A stretch of DNA of 64,000 nucleotides from Fibrobacter sp. (GTDB taxonomy: Bacteria > Fibrobacterota > Fibrobacteria > Fibrobacterales > Fibrobacteraceae), in the NCBI GenBank assembly GCA_017550445.1, contig JAFZOV010000141.1, forward strand, positions 1 to 64,000, in the 5' to 3' direction. A model generated the notes under the pieces. The model had not been told where the DNA came from. It worked only from the letters and a program-made list of their open reading frames with translations, and did no database searches. Made by a program: the position numbers and the translations under genes. Below are positions 26,578 through 35,706 of the stretch, one piece after another; position 1 is the first letter of the stretch; every line of letters starts with the position of its first letter.

Positions 26578-27482
26578 TCCTCAGCTTTCTTCAACGTATA
26601 GAGTCTTTCAAGGGTAATCTGGCTCTTGAAGGTGGTGGTGTCCTTGGTTTCAGGGTTCACCATGGTGTGAGTACCAACCTTGACTTCACGTTCCTGACAG
26701 GGGATGCCCGTCGTGGGGTCAATCATCACCTCGAACTGAGTCAGATAATCAGCCTTAAGGCCCCTGTTGTACCTCTTGAACTTTTCGGGAACTATGTTGC
26801 TATTGACGTGCTGTTCCCAAATGTAATAGGGGAAGCTTTCCTTTTCCTGCAAGTACACGATGTAGTCCAGGCAGCGGCGGTGGTCGCGGTTTTCAAAGCC
26901 CTTCACCACCACAGAATCCACCTGAATCAGGGCGAAGTTCAAGCGACCCTGATCCTTGAGCATCTGCGTAATGTTTCCCTTGACAGGCACATCGCCCACC
27001 AGCATGTGATCCATTTCCCAGCGGTGCTTTTCAAGACGTTTCAAGTGAGGCTTGTACTCCGGATTCAGGAGCTGTTTGCGCCAGACTTCGGGCATGGGAA
27101 TGCGGGCCAGCAAGGAATCGTAACCGTTATCCAGGCCGTCCACGCTTTTCACTTCGCGGTCAATGGCAGTCATATCCACCGACTTCACGCGCCAGGCCAA
27201 TTCCGAGGGCATGTAGTTTTTGAGATAGCCGCGAGACTTGTCCATCACGTAATCACGGTGCACCTTCAACGTGTCGCCCGAATTGGAATAGATCAAATTC
27301 GCATAGGCGGCAGTCACCGTACCCATTTTTTCTTCGCCCTTCAGGTCTATGGTCGAAAAATAGCCTTCGGCATAAAGTTCTACCGTAACAGGAGCATCAA
27401 CCTTATAGCTAACGTTGACTTTCGATTCACCGCAACCGCCAAGGATAAGGGCAGCTGTGACAGCGCATAAAATTTTCTTCAT
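26574..27482 (-). CDS. Lipoprotein, unknown function
   Basis: This 302-residue protein has a lipoprotein signal (LILGGCGES, Cys17) and a mixed alpha/beta body without a motif I recognise. It begins 3 nt after the end of the preceding small lipoprotein gene, so the two are surely co-transcribed. Its stop codon lies inside a heptamer repeat, which may have shortened or replaced an earlier 3' end. A role in the envelope is likely; nothing more can be read. Confidence 0.65.
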
Positions 27483-27485
27483 GAG

Positions 27486-27920
27486 TTACCGATTTTTAGT
27501 AAGGAGAATCTGTTTCGACATGAGCACCTTGCCATCACCGCTAACCTCGATGACAACAGGGCCCGGTTCTTTTTTGCGGCACAGTTCACGAGCCGTCATC
27601 ACACCAAGGTGATGGCGAGACTTGCCCTGCAGCGTATAAACCCACTGCTTTTCACTAACGGCCACTTCGTGGTCCCAAATCTTTTCGCCCTTATGGGCAA
27701 TCGTTCCTTCGTAGAACGTCGTTTTTAACATGGAGAAGTCGAAATTCTTGCCATAGCGGAACTGAACGATCATGGGATCCCTCATTTCGAATTCGCTCAT
27801 GGTGTCAGCCACGACTTCGAGCGCAGGGTTCCATTCCCTACCGCAAACGATTGCGGTATCTTCGACCGAGCATCCTACAAACAGGCATGCGGTCACAATC
27901 GCAAACAACCATTTTTTCAT
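27486..27920 (-). CDS. Small lipoprotein, unknown function
   Basis: This protein of about 144 residues has a lipoprotein signal (LFVGCSVED, Cys17) and a compact, mostly beta body. GGAGG 5 nt before the ATG at 27920 fixes the start; four extra codons upstream are not needed. It lies between rlmD (50 nt upstream) and the 302-residue lipoprotein (3 nt downstream). The pairing of the two lipoproteins suggests a shared, unknown, envelope function. No family recognised. Confidence 0.65.
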   Translation of the reverse strand: MKKWLFAIVTACLFVGCSVEDTAIVCGREWNPALEVVADTMSEFEMRDPMIVQFRYGKNFDFSMLKTTFYEGTIAHKGEKIWDHEVAVSEKQWVYTLQGKSRHHLGVMTARELCRKKEPGPVVIEVSGDGKVLMSKQILLTKNR

Positions 27921-27970
27921 ACTCGCCTCCAATGCTTACCGAATAAACTAGAAAAAACTCTTTTTTCCGG

Positions 27971-29185
27971 CTATCGGGAAAGGACGAACATCATCTCCAA
28001 ATGGGGCGTCTGGGGGTAAAAAGCGAATCCTTCCGCTTTTTTTAGGCTAAATCCGGCCTGAGCGAATTTTGCATAGTCGCGGGCAAGGGTTACCGGGTCG
28101 CAAGAAACGTAGATTAATCTGTTAACAGAACTTTTCACAATGGCATCAAGAGCTTCTACGGGGAGACCGGTACGGGGAGGGTCCACAATCAGGGTGGCAG
28201 GGACATCGACCACGTTTTCGAGAAGCCATTCTTCGGCAGGTGCCGAGACATTATCGGCCCCATTCAAATTCACTTTGGCATGCTTAAGGCATCCATCATC
28301 GCGTTCCACCGTCGTAATCTTTTTAAAGCGGTCCTGCAATATCGCCGCAAAGAATCCGACTCCGCTGAACAAGTCAATGAGCCAGGCATCGCTTGCTTCG
28401 CCGTTTGCAATTCCTTCGTCTACGGCATTCTGCACCGACTGCACCAATTCGGGCAACAAAGAAAGATTGCTCTGGAAAAACACCGAAGCATCCGAACGGA
28501 TTTGCTTGCCCGCAATTTCCACAACGCTGACGGCGCTCTTTTCAAATTCCGGTACAGGCATGCCCTTATAGAAATAGCTGACATCACCTTTGCCGTTATC
28601 AAAAAGGTTCACGTCCAGTTCAAAATTCCGAGGCGGACGTTTCGCGCTTCGAACGTAGTCGTCATAAATCTTTTTGGAATTCTTTTTCAGGAATTCATTC
28701 AACGCCGCTGTCAACACGGGGCAGCTTTCAAAAGGGGTAATTCCGTTGCTTTTCTGCATACGGAACCCGTAAACAATCCTACCATCTTTTTTAGAAGCAA
28801 TGACCACTCGCGCACGATTCCTGTAGCCCCATGATGGTCCAACATGAATCTTAAAATCTTCGGGCAATTCCGCATGAGCAAGTCGCTTGAAATTTTCACG
28901 TTCGACACGCGCCAAATACGGTGCCTGTTTTTCGCTATTCAAATGCTGCAAGCTACAGCCGCCGCACTTGCCAAACAAGGGGCATTTGGCTTCCGCGCGG
29001 TCGGCACATTTTTCAAGCACCTTAACTACCCGACCCCGCGTAAAATCTTTCTTATTCTGTAAAAGTTCGACTTTGCACAATTCACCCGGCAGGCCCCCCT
29101 GCACAAAGCAAACGCGACCATCGGGCAGGCGGGCCATTCCTTCGCCGCCTTGCACCATCTTTTCTATACGGAGTTCCTGAATCAC
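27971..29185 (-). CDS. rlmD: RlmD/RumA-type 23S rRNA m5U methyltransferase
   Basis: The protein of about 404 residues begins with a TRAM-like domain (VIQELRIEKMVQGGEGMAR). Fe-S ligands in CPLFGKCGGCSL follow, then the SAM domain with LIDLFSGVGFFA, IVDPPRTGLP and the catalytic Cys in IYVSCDPVTLARD. I use the GTG at 29185 because it matches the family N-terminus and lies 4 nt after TATATTTG. The longer frame from an ATG at 29236 would be encoded by a heptamer repeat. RlmC/TrmA paralogues cannot be fully excluded. Confidence 0.88.
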   Translation of the reverse strand: MIQELRIEKMVQGGEGMARLPDGRVCFVQGGLPGELCKVELLQNKKDFTRGRVVKVLEKCADRAEAKCPLFGKCGGCSLQHLNSEKQAPYLARVERENFKRLAHAELPEDFKIHVGPSWGYRNRARVVIASKKDGRIVYGFRMQKSNGITPFESCPVLTAALNEFLKKNSKKIYDDYVRSAKRPPRNFELDVNLFDNGKGDVSYFYKGMPVPEFEKSAVSVVEIAGKQIRSDASVFFQSNLSLLPELVQSVQNAVDEGIANGEASDAWLIDLFSGVGFFAAILQDRFKKITTVERDDGCLKHAKVNLNGADNVSAPAEEWLLENVVDVPATLIVDPPRTGLPVEALDAIVKSSVNRLIYVSCDPVTLARDYAKFAQAGFSLKKAEGFAFYPQTPHLEMMFVLSR

Positions 29186-29189
29186 ATTA

Positions 29190-29197
29190 CAAATATA
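29190..29197 (-). promoter_or_regulatory. TATATTTG -10-like box of rlmD
   Basis: An exact TATATTTG on the minus strand stands 4 nt before the chosen GTG start, with no ribosome-binding site. A leaderless transcript is inferred. Confidence 0.5.
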
Positions 29198-29208
29198 GCA
29201 ATGAACTC

Positions 29209-29252
29209 TCCACATTCCACATTTCACATCACACATCTCACACTACACATTA
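29209..29252. repeat. Heptamer repeat, TGTGNNA family (copy 2, inverse)
   Basis: The plus strand reads as CACAT- and CACAC-rich 7-nt units between the divergent rlmD and GH9 genes. About 27 nt are identical to part of the copy at 33336-33416. Confidence 0.75.
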
Positions 29253-29341
29253 GTTTTCAGCCGTAACCACTTTCTACATTCCGCCCCCTACCTAGCGAAC
29301 CTATAAAGGTCTAGATTTATAGAAAACAAAAGGACGGTTGT

Positions 29342-31246
29342 ATGGGAATTAACAATAAAATCAGCACTACTTTTGCATCGGCACTCACCGTAGCCGCACT
29401 TAGCGCCACGGGACTCTTTGCCGCAACGGCATATCAGAACCAAGTCGGTTTTTTAACAAAAAGCCAAAAGCAAATGGCCGTTATCGGAGCCGAAGGCAAG
29501 GAAATTGTCTTCAAGAAACAAGGCGGCGAAGAAGCCCTCAAGGTTACCGTCCCCGAGGCTCAAGCCTGGGCTCCGGCTGGCGACACAGCCGCCTCTCTGG
29601 TAGATTTCTCCGAGCTCCAGACCGCAGGCACCTACCAGGCCTACCTAGGTGACGAAGCCATCGGCCACCCCATTATCATTGCCGATGACGCCCTCGAAGA
29701 AACCACCAAGGCATCGCTGAAATTCTTCTATTTTCAGCGTTCTTCAACAGCTCTTGAAGAAAAATACGCAGGCATTTACGCACGAGCCGCCGGCCACCCC
29801 GACAACGCCGTATATTACCATGCATCAACAGGTATCACCAACGAAGACTCCACCTTTGACGGATCCAAGGGCTGGTACGATGCCGGCGACTACGGCAAAT
29901 ACATTGTCAACTCGGGCATTTCCACATACACATTGCTCCAGCTCTACCAGCAGAACAAGGAATACTTCAACAAACTCAATCTGAATATTCCCGAAAGCGA
30001 CAACGATGTTCCCGACATTCTTGACGAAATCCGTTGGAACTTGGAATGGATGCTTACCATGCAAGATCCCACTGACGGCGGCGTATTCCACAAGCTGACT
30101 ACTCTGAAGTTCAGCGGAACAGTCATGCCCGAAAAGGATGTCGCCAAGCGCTACGCCATCGGAAAAAGCGTAACGGCATCATGGAACCTCGCCGCAGTCG
30201 CAGCATTGGCCGCCGAAATTTACAGTCCTTACGATTCTAAATTCGCCACCAAATGCGCAGAAGCCGCATCCAAGGCCAGGTGGTGGGCCATGCACAACGA
30301 AGCCGCCTATTTTGAACAGCCTGCCGGCGTGAATACCGGCACCTACATCGACGGCTACCCCATCGATGAAGAAATCTGGGCCAACGCAGAACTTTACAGA
30401 ATTTCCAAGAACCCGGTCTTTACGGAAGTCTTCACCAAGTACCCCTTCAAGCGATTCCGCTGGAAACTTCAAAGCTGGCAAACAACATACGCTCTAGCCG
30501 CATTCACTATTGCTACAAATCCAGAAATTTTCGACAAGGACATTATTGATTCAGCCAGAGCCTGCATTTTCACCCTCGCCGATGAATATGTCGGAAATTT
30601 GGAAAATAACGGCTATGGAGTAGCCCTTGTCGAAGAAGATTTCAACTGGGGATCCAACAGTTTTGCTGCAAATAAGGGAATGATTCTTATTCATGCCTAC
30701 ATTCTTTCCAAGGAACAGAAGTATCTCGATGCCGCCACAGGAATCCTCGATTACCTGCTCGGCAGAAACCCCATGGATATTTCATACCTCACCGGTTACG
30801 GCGTCAACTCTGCCAAAAACCCTCACCACCGCCCGAGTCAAGCGGACGGCATTGAAGAACCAATCCCAGGAATGCTCGTAGGTGGACCGAACTACACTGC
30901 AACCGACTGCGCAAAGAAATATGTCCAGCTCGATGCAGTCGCCAAATCTTACTACGACAACAGCTGTAGCTATGCCACCAACGAAGTAGCCATCAACTGG
31001 AACGCGCCTTTTGCATACCTTGTCGGAAGCCTGCAAGCAATCGCCTCCACCGGCAAGAGCTACGATATTACGGAACAGCCGAGTCACTCTTATGAAATCA
31101 ACAAGATTTCCAAGAGCAAACAACCCAAAAAACAACCTGTTGCCGGGAACAAGTTGATTATCCGTAACGGGGCTGTACAAGTCAAGAAAACCGATGCACA
31201 GGGCAACATCCGCTACTTCGACCTCGGCGGAAAACATATCCGCTAA
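29342..31246 (+). CDS. GH9 endoglucanase, secreted, with basic C-terminal tail
   Basis: This 634-residue cellulase has a signal peptide (to about residue 28, GLFAATAYQ). An N-terminal Ig-like cellulase domain follows (about residues 30-120), then the GH9 (alpha/alpha)6 barrel. Catalytic base Asp180/Asp183 lie in GWYDAGDYGKY, with LLGRNPMDISYLTG and HHRPS, and catalytic acid Glu548 is in NEVAINWNAPFAYL. The last 50 residues are basic and end in GNIRYFDLGGKHIR, like the basic terminal domains of Fibrobacter secreted enzymes. It breaks internal beta-1,4 bonds of cellulose outside the cell. AAAGGACGG precedes the ATG. Confidence 0.95.
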   Translation: MGINNKISTTFASALTVAALSATGLFAATAYQNQVGFLTKSQKQMAVIGAEGKEIVFKKQGGEEALKVTVPEAQAWAPAGDTAASLVDFSELQTAGTYQAYLGDEAIGHPIIIADDALEETTKASLKFFYFQRSSTALEEKYAGIYARAAGHPDNAVYYHASTGITNEDSTFDGSKGWYDAGDYGKYIVNSGISTYTLLQLYQQNKEYFNKLNLNIPESDNDVPDILDEIRWNLEWMLTMQDPTDGGVFHKLTTLKFSGTVMPEKDVAKRYAIGKSVTASWNLAAVAALAAEIYSPYDSKFATKCAEAASKARWWAMHNEAAYFEQPAGVNTGTYIDGYPIDEEIWANAELYRISKNPVFTEVFTKYPFKRFRWKLQSWQTTYALAAFTIATNPEIFDKDIIDSARACIFTLADEYVGNLENNGYGVALVEEDFNWGSNSFAANKGMILIHAYILSKEQKYLDAATGILDYLLGRNPMDISYLTGYGVNSAKNPHHRPSQADGIEEPIPGMLVGGPNYTATDCAKKYVQLDAVAKSYYDNSCSYATNEVAINWNAPFAYLVGSLQAIASTGKSYDITEQPSHSYEINKISKSKQPKKQPVAGNKLIIRNGAVQVKKTDAQGNIRYFDLGGKHIR

Positions 31247-31281
31247 TCAAATCTTCTAACAAATCCCTCCCAATCCCACCT

Positions 31282-31318
31282 AAAAAAATGCAACGTCCTC
31301 GCGACGTTGCATTTTTTT
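31282..31318. terminator. Bidirectional terminator between the GH9 gene and coaE
   Basis: ATGCAACGTC and its complement form a perfect stem flanked by A and T runs. It can end transcription from both sides. The coaE stop codon overlaps its right end. Confidence 0.9.
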
Positions 31319-31883
31319 ACAGAAGCGATTCAATCGATTTTTGCAGCTCCGCCTCGTCGCCCGAATTGTCGATAAAGCGTAATTTCTTCCCGGGGAAAAG
31401 CCGAATCCATTCTTCTTCGGAATCTTTTGCCGACTGCAAATTGATACGGCGTTCCGCATCTTCTTCGCTAAAGCCGCGATTTTCAATCAAGCGGTTCTTG
31501 CGCACTTCGCGGGAGGCACTCACTACCCAGATTTCATCCAGGTGCTTTACCAGTTCAGGAACGTTTTCGAACAAGGCTGCTTCCACAAAAGCCGGGTTTG
31601 CATGCAGCAGATACTCCGTCAGTGCCGGGTACACGAGAGCTTCAAGGCGCTTACGTGCAGTAGGGTCGCTAAAGACAAGATTCGCCATACGGCTACGGCT
31701 CACGCCCTTTTCCGTCAGCATATCCTCGCCGAATTCCTTGGCAATGGCGGCACGCAAGGCTTTGTTGTCACGGTACAAATGATGCACAGCCACATCCGCA
31801 TCAATCACGCGGATTTTACGGTCACGGAGAATGCGACCAACCAGCGACTTTCCTGCACCAATTGTTCCCGTAATACCTTTCAT
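31317..31883 (-). CDS. coaE: CoaE, dephospho-CoA kinase
   Basis: CoaE adds the final phosphate in coenzyme A synthesis. The 188-residue protein begins with the P-loop GTIGAGKS and shows DADVAVHHLY, LEALVYPALTEYL and the LID region VRKNRLIENRGFSEEDAERRI. The length is slightly under the usual 200. Its ATG follows directly on the stop codon of the transporter gene (TAAATG), so the two are co-translated. Confidence 0.93.
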   Translation of the reverse strand: MKGITGTIGAGKSLVGRILRDRKIRVIDADVAVHHLYRDNKALRAAIAKEFGEDMLTEKGVSRSRMANLVFSDPTARKRLEALVYPALTEYLLHANPAFVEAALFENVPELVKHLDEIWVVSASREVRKNRLIENRGFSEEDAERRINLQSAKDSEEEWIRLFPGKKLRFIDNSGDEAELQKSIESLL

Positions 31884-32753
31884 TTACTTCCCTAACGCAA
31901 TCATGCAAATACCAAGAATCACGCCAAGCAGCGCAATAAACTTCATCTTGCTTTTGCGTTCCTTGAAGAATATAAGTCCTGCAAAGAAAGAAATCAACAC
32001 GCTGGAGCGGCGGAACACCGTAATAATCGAAATCAACGCATCAGGATCGCTTACGGCCACAAAGTAGCAGCGATCTGCAATAATCAGCAGCACCGCGACA
32101 AGCACCATGGACCAGCGGAATTTAAAGGGTGTAGTCTTGTGACGCGTCGGGAACCAGGTAATCGCGCAAATCACGAACTGCCAAAGCATCATGTAAATGC
32201 TGAACCACACCTGCACCGTAAGCGGGTCAAAGTTCATGCGCTGCAAAATAAACTTGTCATAAACACCGCTGCACGCCGCAAGAATTGTTCCCAGCACCAT
32301 GCAAATCACCCAGCCGTTGCTAAAGAAACTACCCATTTCTTTTCGCCCAGCAAGGCTTAGCCCCACGTAGGAACAAATACAGATAGCAACACCAATCCAC
32401 TGCAATGCAAAGGGGCGTTCCCCCATGAACGTCACCGCAATAAAAATCGTGAATACTGGGGCGAGCGCACGAATCGTTGTCGCAATACTCAGCGGCAAAT
32501 GCGCCAAGGCGTTATAAGTCAAAATCCAGCTACCGCCTACAATGGCCGCTTTTCCAAACAAATACACATGGCTCTGCAAAGGTAAGGATTCACAGTGGCC
32601 CGTCAAAAGGAGCGGACTCATAAAGAAGGCGTAAAAGGCACTGCAAAAGAACAACGTCACACGGACTGCATTGTCCTGCACCGATTTTTTCTTGGCGAGG
32701 TCATAACACCCTAAAAAGAACGCTGAAAGTAGAGCTAAAACGAACCATGACAT
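31884..32753 (-). CDS. EamA/DMT-family transporter
   Basis: This membrane protein of about 289 residues has ten predicted helices in two repeated EamA halves (SIATTIRALAPVFTIFIAVTFMGERP; ISIITVFRRSSVLISFFAGLIFFKERK). This is the drug/metabolite-transporter pattern, with the conserved Glu-Arg in each half. The substrate is unknown. Two in-frame ATGs (32762 and 32753) are possible; neither has a ribosome-binding site. TAAATTTTG lies just before them. It is followed immediately by coaE. Confidence 0.85.
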   Translation of the reverse strand: MSWFVLALLSAFFLGCYDLAKKKSVQDNAVRVTLFFCSAFYAFFMSPLLLTGHCESLPLQSHVYLFGKAAIVGGSWILTYNALAHLPLSIATTIRALAPVFTIFIAVTFMGERPFALQWIGVAICICSYVGLSLAGRKEMGSFFSNGWVICMVLGTILAACSGVYDKFILQRMNFDPLTVQVWFSIYMMLWQFVICAITWFPTRHKTTPFKFRWSMVLVAVLLIIADRCYFVAVSDPDALISIITVFRRSSVLISFFAGLIFFKERKSKMKFIALLGVILGICMIALGK

Positions 32754-32835
32754 AGCATGCAAAATTTAGAAAACCCTCTTGCCAAAGCGATATTTTAAAC
32801 ATATTTTTATCTTAACTTTAACAAAAGGATCCAAT

Positions 32836-33276
32836 ATGGGTATCAAAGGCAAAGCATCGTCCCTTATCGAAGAGTTCAAAGCCTTCGCATTCAAGGGCAA
32901 CATCGTCGATATGGCTATCGGTGTTATCATCGGTGGTGCTTTCGGCAAAATCGTCACCTCCTTCGTAAACGACATCGTGATGCCGACCGTTACGGCAATC
33001 ATCGCCATGGGCGGCGGCAAGGATGCAGGCGAAGGCCTCAAGTCTCTCGCCTTCACAACTGCCGAAGGCGTGACCATTCCCTACGGTAACTTTATCGGCG
33101 GCATCGTCGACTTCCTCATCGTAGCTATCGTGGTGTTCATCGTCATGAAGAAGTTCCTCGGCTTCATGCAGAACATGCGCAAGAAAGAAGAAGCCCCGGC
33201 CGCTCCTCCGGCACCTCCTGAACCGTCTGCCGAAGAAAAGCTTCTCACCGAAATCCGCGACTTGCTGAAGAAGTAA
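32836..33276 (+). CDS. mscL: MscL, large-conductance mechanosensitive channel
   Basis: This 146-residue inner-membrane channel releases solutes on osmotic downshock. The family start [39 protein letters not shown] covers helix 1, the second helix is [16 protein letters not shown], and a C-terminal helix ends [12 protein letters not shown] Pro/Ala/Glu linker ([13 protein letters not shown]) is longer than in E. coli. The ATG at 32836 follows AAAAGGA; the earlier in-frame start at 32779 is not supported. A terminator follows the gene. Confidence 0.96.
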   Translation: MGIKGKASSLIEEFKAFAFKGNIVDMAIGVIIGGAFGKIVTSFVNDIVMPTVTAIIAMGGGKDAGEGLKSLAFTTAEGVTIPYGNFIGGIVDFLIVAIVVFIVMKKFLGFMQNMRKKEEAPAAPPAPPEPSAEEKLLTEIRDLLKK

Positions 33277-33298
33277 TCGCACTCTATGGTCTAGTTAC

Positions 33299-33328
33299 TA
33301 AAAAACTCCGCATATCGCGGAGTTTTTT
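33299..33328 (+). terminator. Intrinsic terminator after mscL
   Basis: ACTCCGC-ATATC-GCGGAGT with flanking A and T runs lies about 22 nt past the mscL stop. Confidence 0.85.
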
Positions 33329-33335
33329 CATTATA

Positions 33336-33416
33336 CATCCCACACCCCACATCACACATCTCACACTACACATTCCACATCTCACATCCCACATTGCACA
33401 TCACATACCACACATT
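33336..33416. repeat. Heptamer repeat, TGTGNNA family (copy 3, inverse), running into recF
   Basis: About 80 nt consist of imperfect 7-nt units such as CACATCT, CACATCC, CACATTG and CACATCA. The repeat runs into the 3' end of recF, and the recF TGA stop (33401-33403) and its last codons are made of repeat sequence. Confidence 0.85.
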
Positions 33417-34606
33417 ATCGCCGCGTCTGCCTTAAAAGGCAATTCTTCTAACTGCGGTGTCGCAATAATCACCTGGCAGGCCTTCTCGCGAATGAGGCTC
33501 GCCACTGCATCGCGGCGCTTTACATCCAGTTCAGCAAAAATATCGTCAAGCAAAAGAATCGGCTTACTTAAGTAGCGGCTAGCCACATCCACTGCGGCAA
33601 AGCGCATGGCAACAGCAGCACAGCGACATTGCCCCTGAGAGCCCGCCATACGCATTTCACTTTCACCGATGCACACGCCCAAGTCATCTTTATGGGGGCC
33701 CGACAGCGTAATTCCCTGAATCTTTTCGGCAAATTCCAAGCCAGCCAGCTTGCGGCGGTATGCCTCACGCAAGGCGTTTTCGTCGACGGAGCCATCTTCG
33801 GATTCACCCGAGTTCGAAGCAATATAAAGTGCACTTTTGTCGGCAGCCATCGCCACCTTGTCTAGTTCAGAATCATCCAGAAATTCCGCTCCATCGAGAG
33901 CATCAAGCTCCTTAAGAATCGAGCTCTTGTAGGCACAAGCGATTTCGTCTACGCCACCCGAAAGCTTGCGGTAATAGCCCGTAATAATCGGCGAGATTTC
34001 TTTAGAAAGTTCTATGCGGGTCGCCCAAAGTTTTGCCCCCAAATCCACCAGCTGTTCCGTAAGCACCTGAAACAAGTCTTCGCCACCGGTAGCGGCCCCA
34101 TCGCGTTTGTATTGGCGCAGCCACTGGTTACGCTGTTGCAACACGCGACGGTAGCGTTTTAGCACAGAGGCATTCGCCTGCGAACGGTAGCAGAGAATTT
34201 CATCGAGCCAGCGCCTGCGCACTTCAGGAGCGCCCCGCAAAAGCTCAATGTCCGAAGGCTGCATCACCACAGCCGGCATACGCCCGAAAAAAGCCGTCGG
34301 CGACTTTAGACTTTCGCCATTTTCGCGCACGTCTGAGCTTCGCCGACCTACGCGAATTCCGCGTTTCACGCCCTGATCAGAATCATCAAAGCTTCCACGC
34401 AAAATAAATTCATCGCCATTCCAGGCAATCATCTCCTTCAAATCCCGGGCCCTGAAAGAAAAGCCCTGGGCAAGCAGATGTACAGATTCCAGTATAGAGG
34501 TCTTTCCGCAGCCGTTAGGGCCATGAACCACCGTAATGCCGGGCCCGAACTCAGTCTCAAACCCAGACAAGCTGCGCACACCATCTATAAAGATTTTGGA
34601 TATCAC
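33401..34606 (-). CDS. recF: RecF, DNA repair and recombination ATPase
   Basis: RecF helps load RecA at gapped DNA. The 401-residue SMC-like ATPase has Walker A GPNGCGKTS near residue 30, the signature region GSQGQCRCAAVAMRF and Walker B ILLLDDIFAELD. It is longer than the usual 360-370 residues. Its final residues (IMCGM) are encoded by a dispersed heptamer repeat that also provides the stop. It overlaps the upstream PorV-like gene by 4 nt. There is no dnaA, dnaN or gyrB nearby, unlike in many genomes. Confidence 0.93.
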   Translation of the reverse strand: MISKIFIDGVRSLSGFETEFGPGITVVHGPNGCGKTSILESVHLLAQGFSFRARDLKEMIAWNGDEFILRGSFDDSDQGVKRGIRVGRRSSDVRENGESLKSPTAFFGRMPAVVMQPSDIELLRGAPEVRRRWLDEILCYRSQANASVLKRYRRVLQQRNQWLRQYKRDGAATGGEDLFQVLTEQLVDLGAKLWATRIELSKEISPIITGYYRKLSGGVDEIACAYKSSILKELDALDGAEFLDDSELDKVAMAADKSALYIASNSGESEDGSVDENALREAYRRKLAGLEFAEKIQGITLSGPHKDDLGVCIGESEMRMAGSQGQCRCAAVAMRFAAVDVASRYLSKPILLLDDIFAELDVKRRDAVASLIREKACQVIIATPQLEELPFKADAAIMCGM

Positions 34607-35706
34607 GGAATGGAGCCCCGCAGGCCAAAGCTAAGCGGAGTCCAGATTCCCGCTTCCGTTTCGTAAATCAGGGCGTAGTTCACATCGAAGGGATACTTCT
34701 TCTTGCCGATGCGAATGTTGAACTTGTAGCCGGCACCCACCGTCCAGTCCAAGTCATCCATACCCAGACGGAGCGTGCCGTCAGGAATGATTTCACATTC
34801 AAAGCCTACGCGGCCCGTCCATACATGTAAATCCGGATCGAAGGCCAACAAGGTATCGGCAATCTGGTAATCAAGGGCTTCCATCCAGGCGTAAACAGGC
34901 TTCCCCATGACCTTGGAACGGTAGCCAAGACCAATCTGCAAAACCTTCGGGCGCACGCCATCGGTACTTTCGACGGAGTTGTCGGTACTGGTATTCTTAC
35001 TCCACTTTGCAGACAGATTCTCGCTAAAGCTCAAGTTGCGGATTACCACCGAAGTAGACCACTTGTCATTCCACTGTCTGAGCCAGCTCAGGTTAAGCGT
35101 TACCGGGCTGCGGTAATCATCCACCAGTTCAATTCCATCGTAGTATTCCGAAATATCCATATTGTCGTAACTCATGGACAGCGAAATACCAAAGGCATCT
35201 CGACGAGTGGCGCGATAAGCAAAGCCCAAGTACATCATGGTAAAGTAAGGCGTCGCCGTTCCCATGGTTTCATCATCTTCGTTAATCACGTCAAAGTTCA
35301 TGTCGCCGCGGTAAAGCATGGCAAAACCCACACCCATGCGCTTACCCACCTTGGTTTCAAGGCCCAGGGAGCCACCCACACGGTCCAGGTCACGCTTTTC
35401 TGCGTTCAAGGTGTACGCAAAGTTTTCGCGAAAACCGAGGATGGCCGGATTCCAGTAAGCCGCCGGCATAGATGCCGTATCGGCAGAACCGGTGTTGCCA
35501 CGGCCCAGTTCACGAGTACCCGCGCCCATGCGTTCCACAAAGCCATCAAAGCCACCAAGCGTCGCTTTTTTGCCAGCAAATGCCGATGCTGTTAAAAGCA
35601 AAACCATTACGAAAATAAGACCTAGATCCTTCGACTTCGTGCTACGCACTCCGCTCAGGATGACACTCTCTCGTCTTTCGTCTCTCGTCTTTCGTCTAAA
35701 AAACAT
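34603..35706 (-). CDS. PorV/PorQ-like outer-membrane protein
   Basis: This barrel protein of about 367 residues has a PorV/PorQ-type start after the signal: RELGRGNTGSADTASMPAAYWNPAIL. It ends in a barrel-like strand (SFGLRGSIP). PorV proteins shuttle type IX secretion cargo to the cell surface. The ATG at 35706 overlaps the stop of the upstream gene (TGATG). The first 30 or so residues are encoded by two dispersed repeats (GAGACGA units, then a GTCATCCTGAGC-type element) that precede the hydrophobic signal LIFVMVLLLTASAFAG. Translation could instead begin at an ATG at 35607. Family call is moderate. Confidence 0.72.
   Translation of the reverse strand: MFFRRKTRDERRESVILSGVRSTKSKDLGLIFVMVLLLTASAFAGKKATLGGFDGFVERMGAGTRELGRGNTGSADTASMPAAYWNPAILGFRENFAYTLNAEKRDLDRVGGSLGLETKVGKRMGVGFAMLYRGDMNFDVINEDDETMGTATPYFTMMYLGFAYRATRRDAFGISLSMSYDNMDISEYYDGIELVDDYRSPVTLNLSWLRQWNDKWSTSVVIRNLSFSENLSAKWSKNTSTDNSVESTDGVRPKVLQIGLGYRSKVMGKPVYAWMEALDYQIADTLLAFDPDLHVWTGRVGFECEIIPDGTLRLGMDDLDWTVGAGYKFNIRIGKKKYPFDVNYALIYETEAGIWTPLSFGLRGSIP
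35618..35698. repeat. GTCATCCTGAGC-type element joined to GAGACGA repeat
   Basis: On the minus strand GAGACGA-like units (35667-35698, mixed with AAGACGA) are followed by GTGTCATCCTGAGCGGAGTG and end in GAAGGATCT. The second part is related to the element at 47047-47158. Both are translated within the PorV-like leader. Confidence 0.7.
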
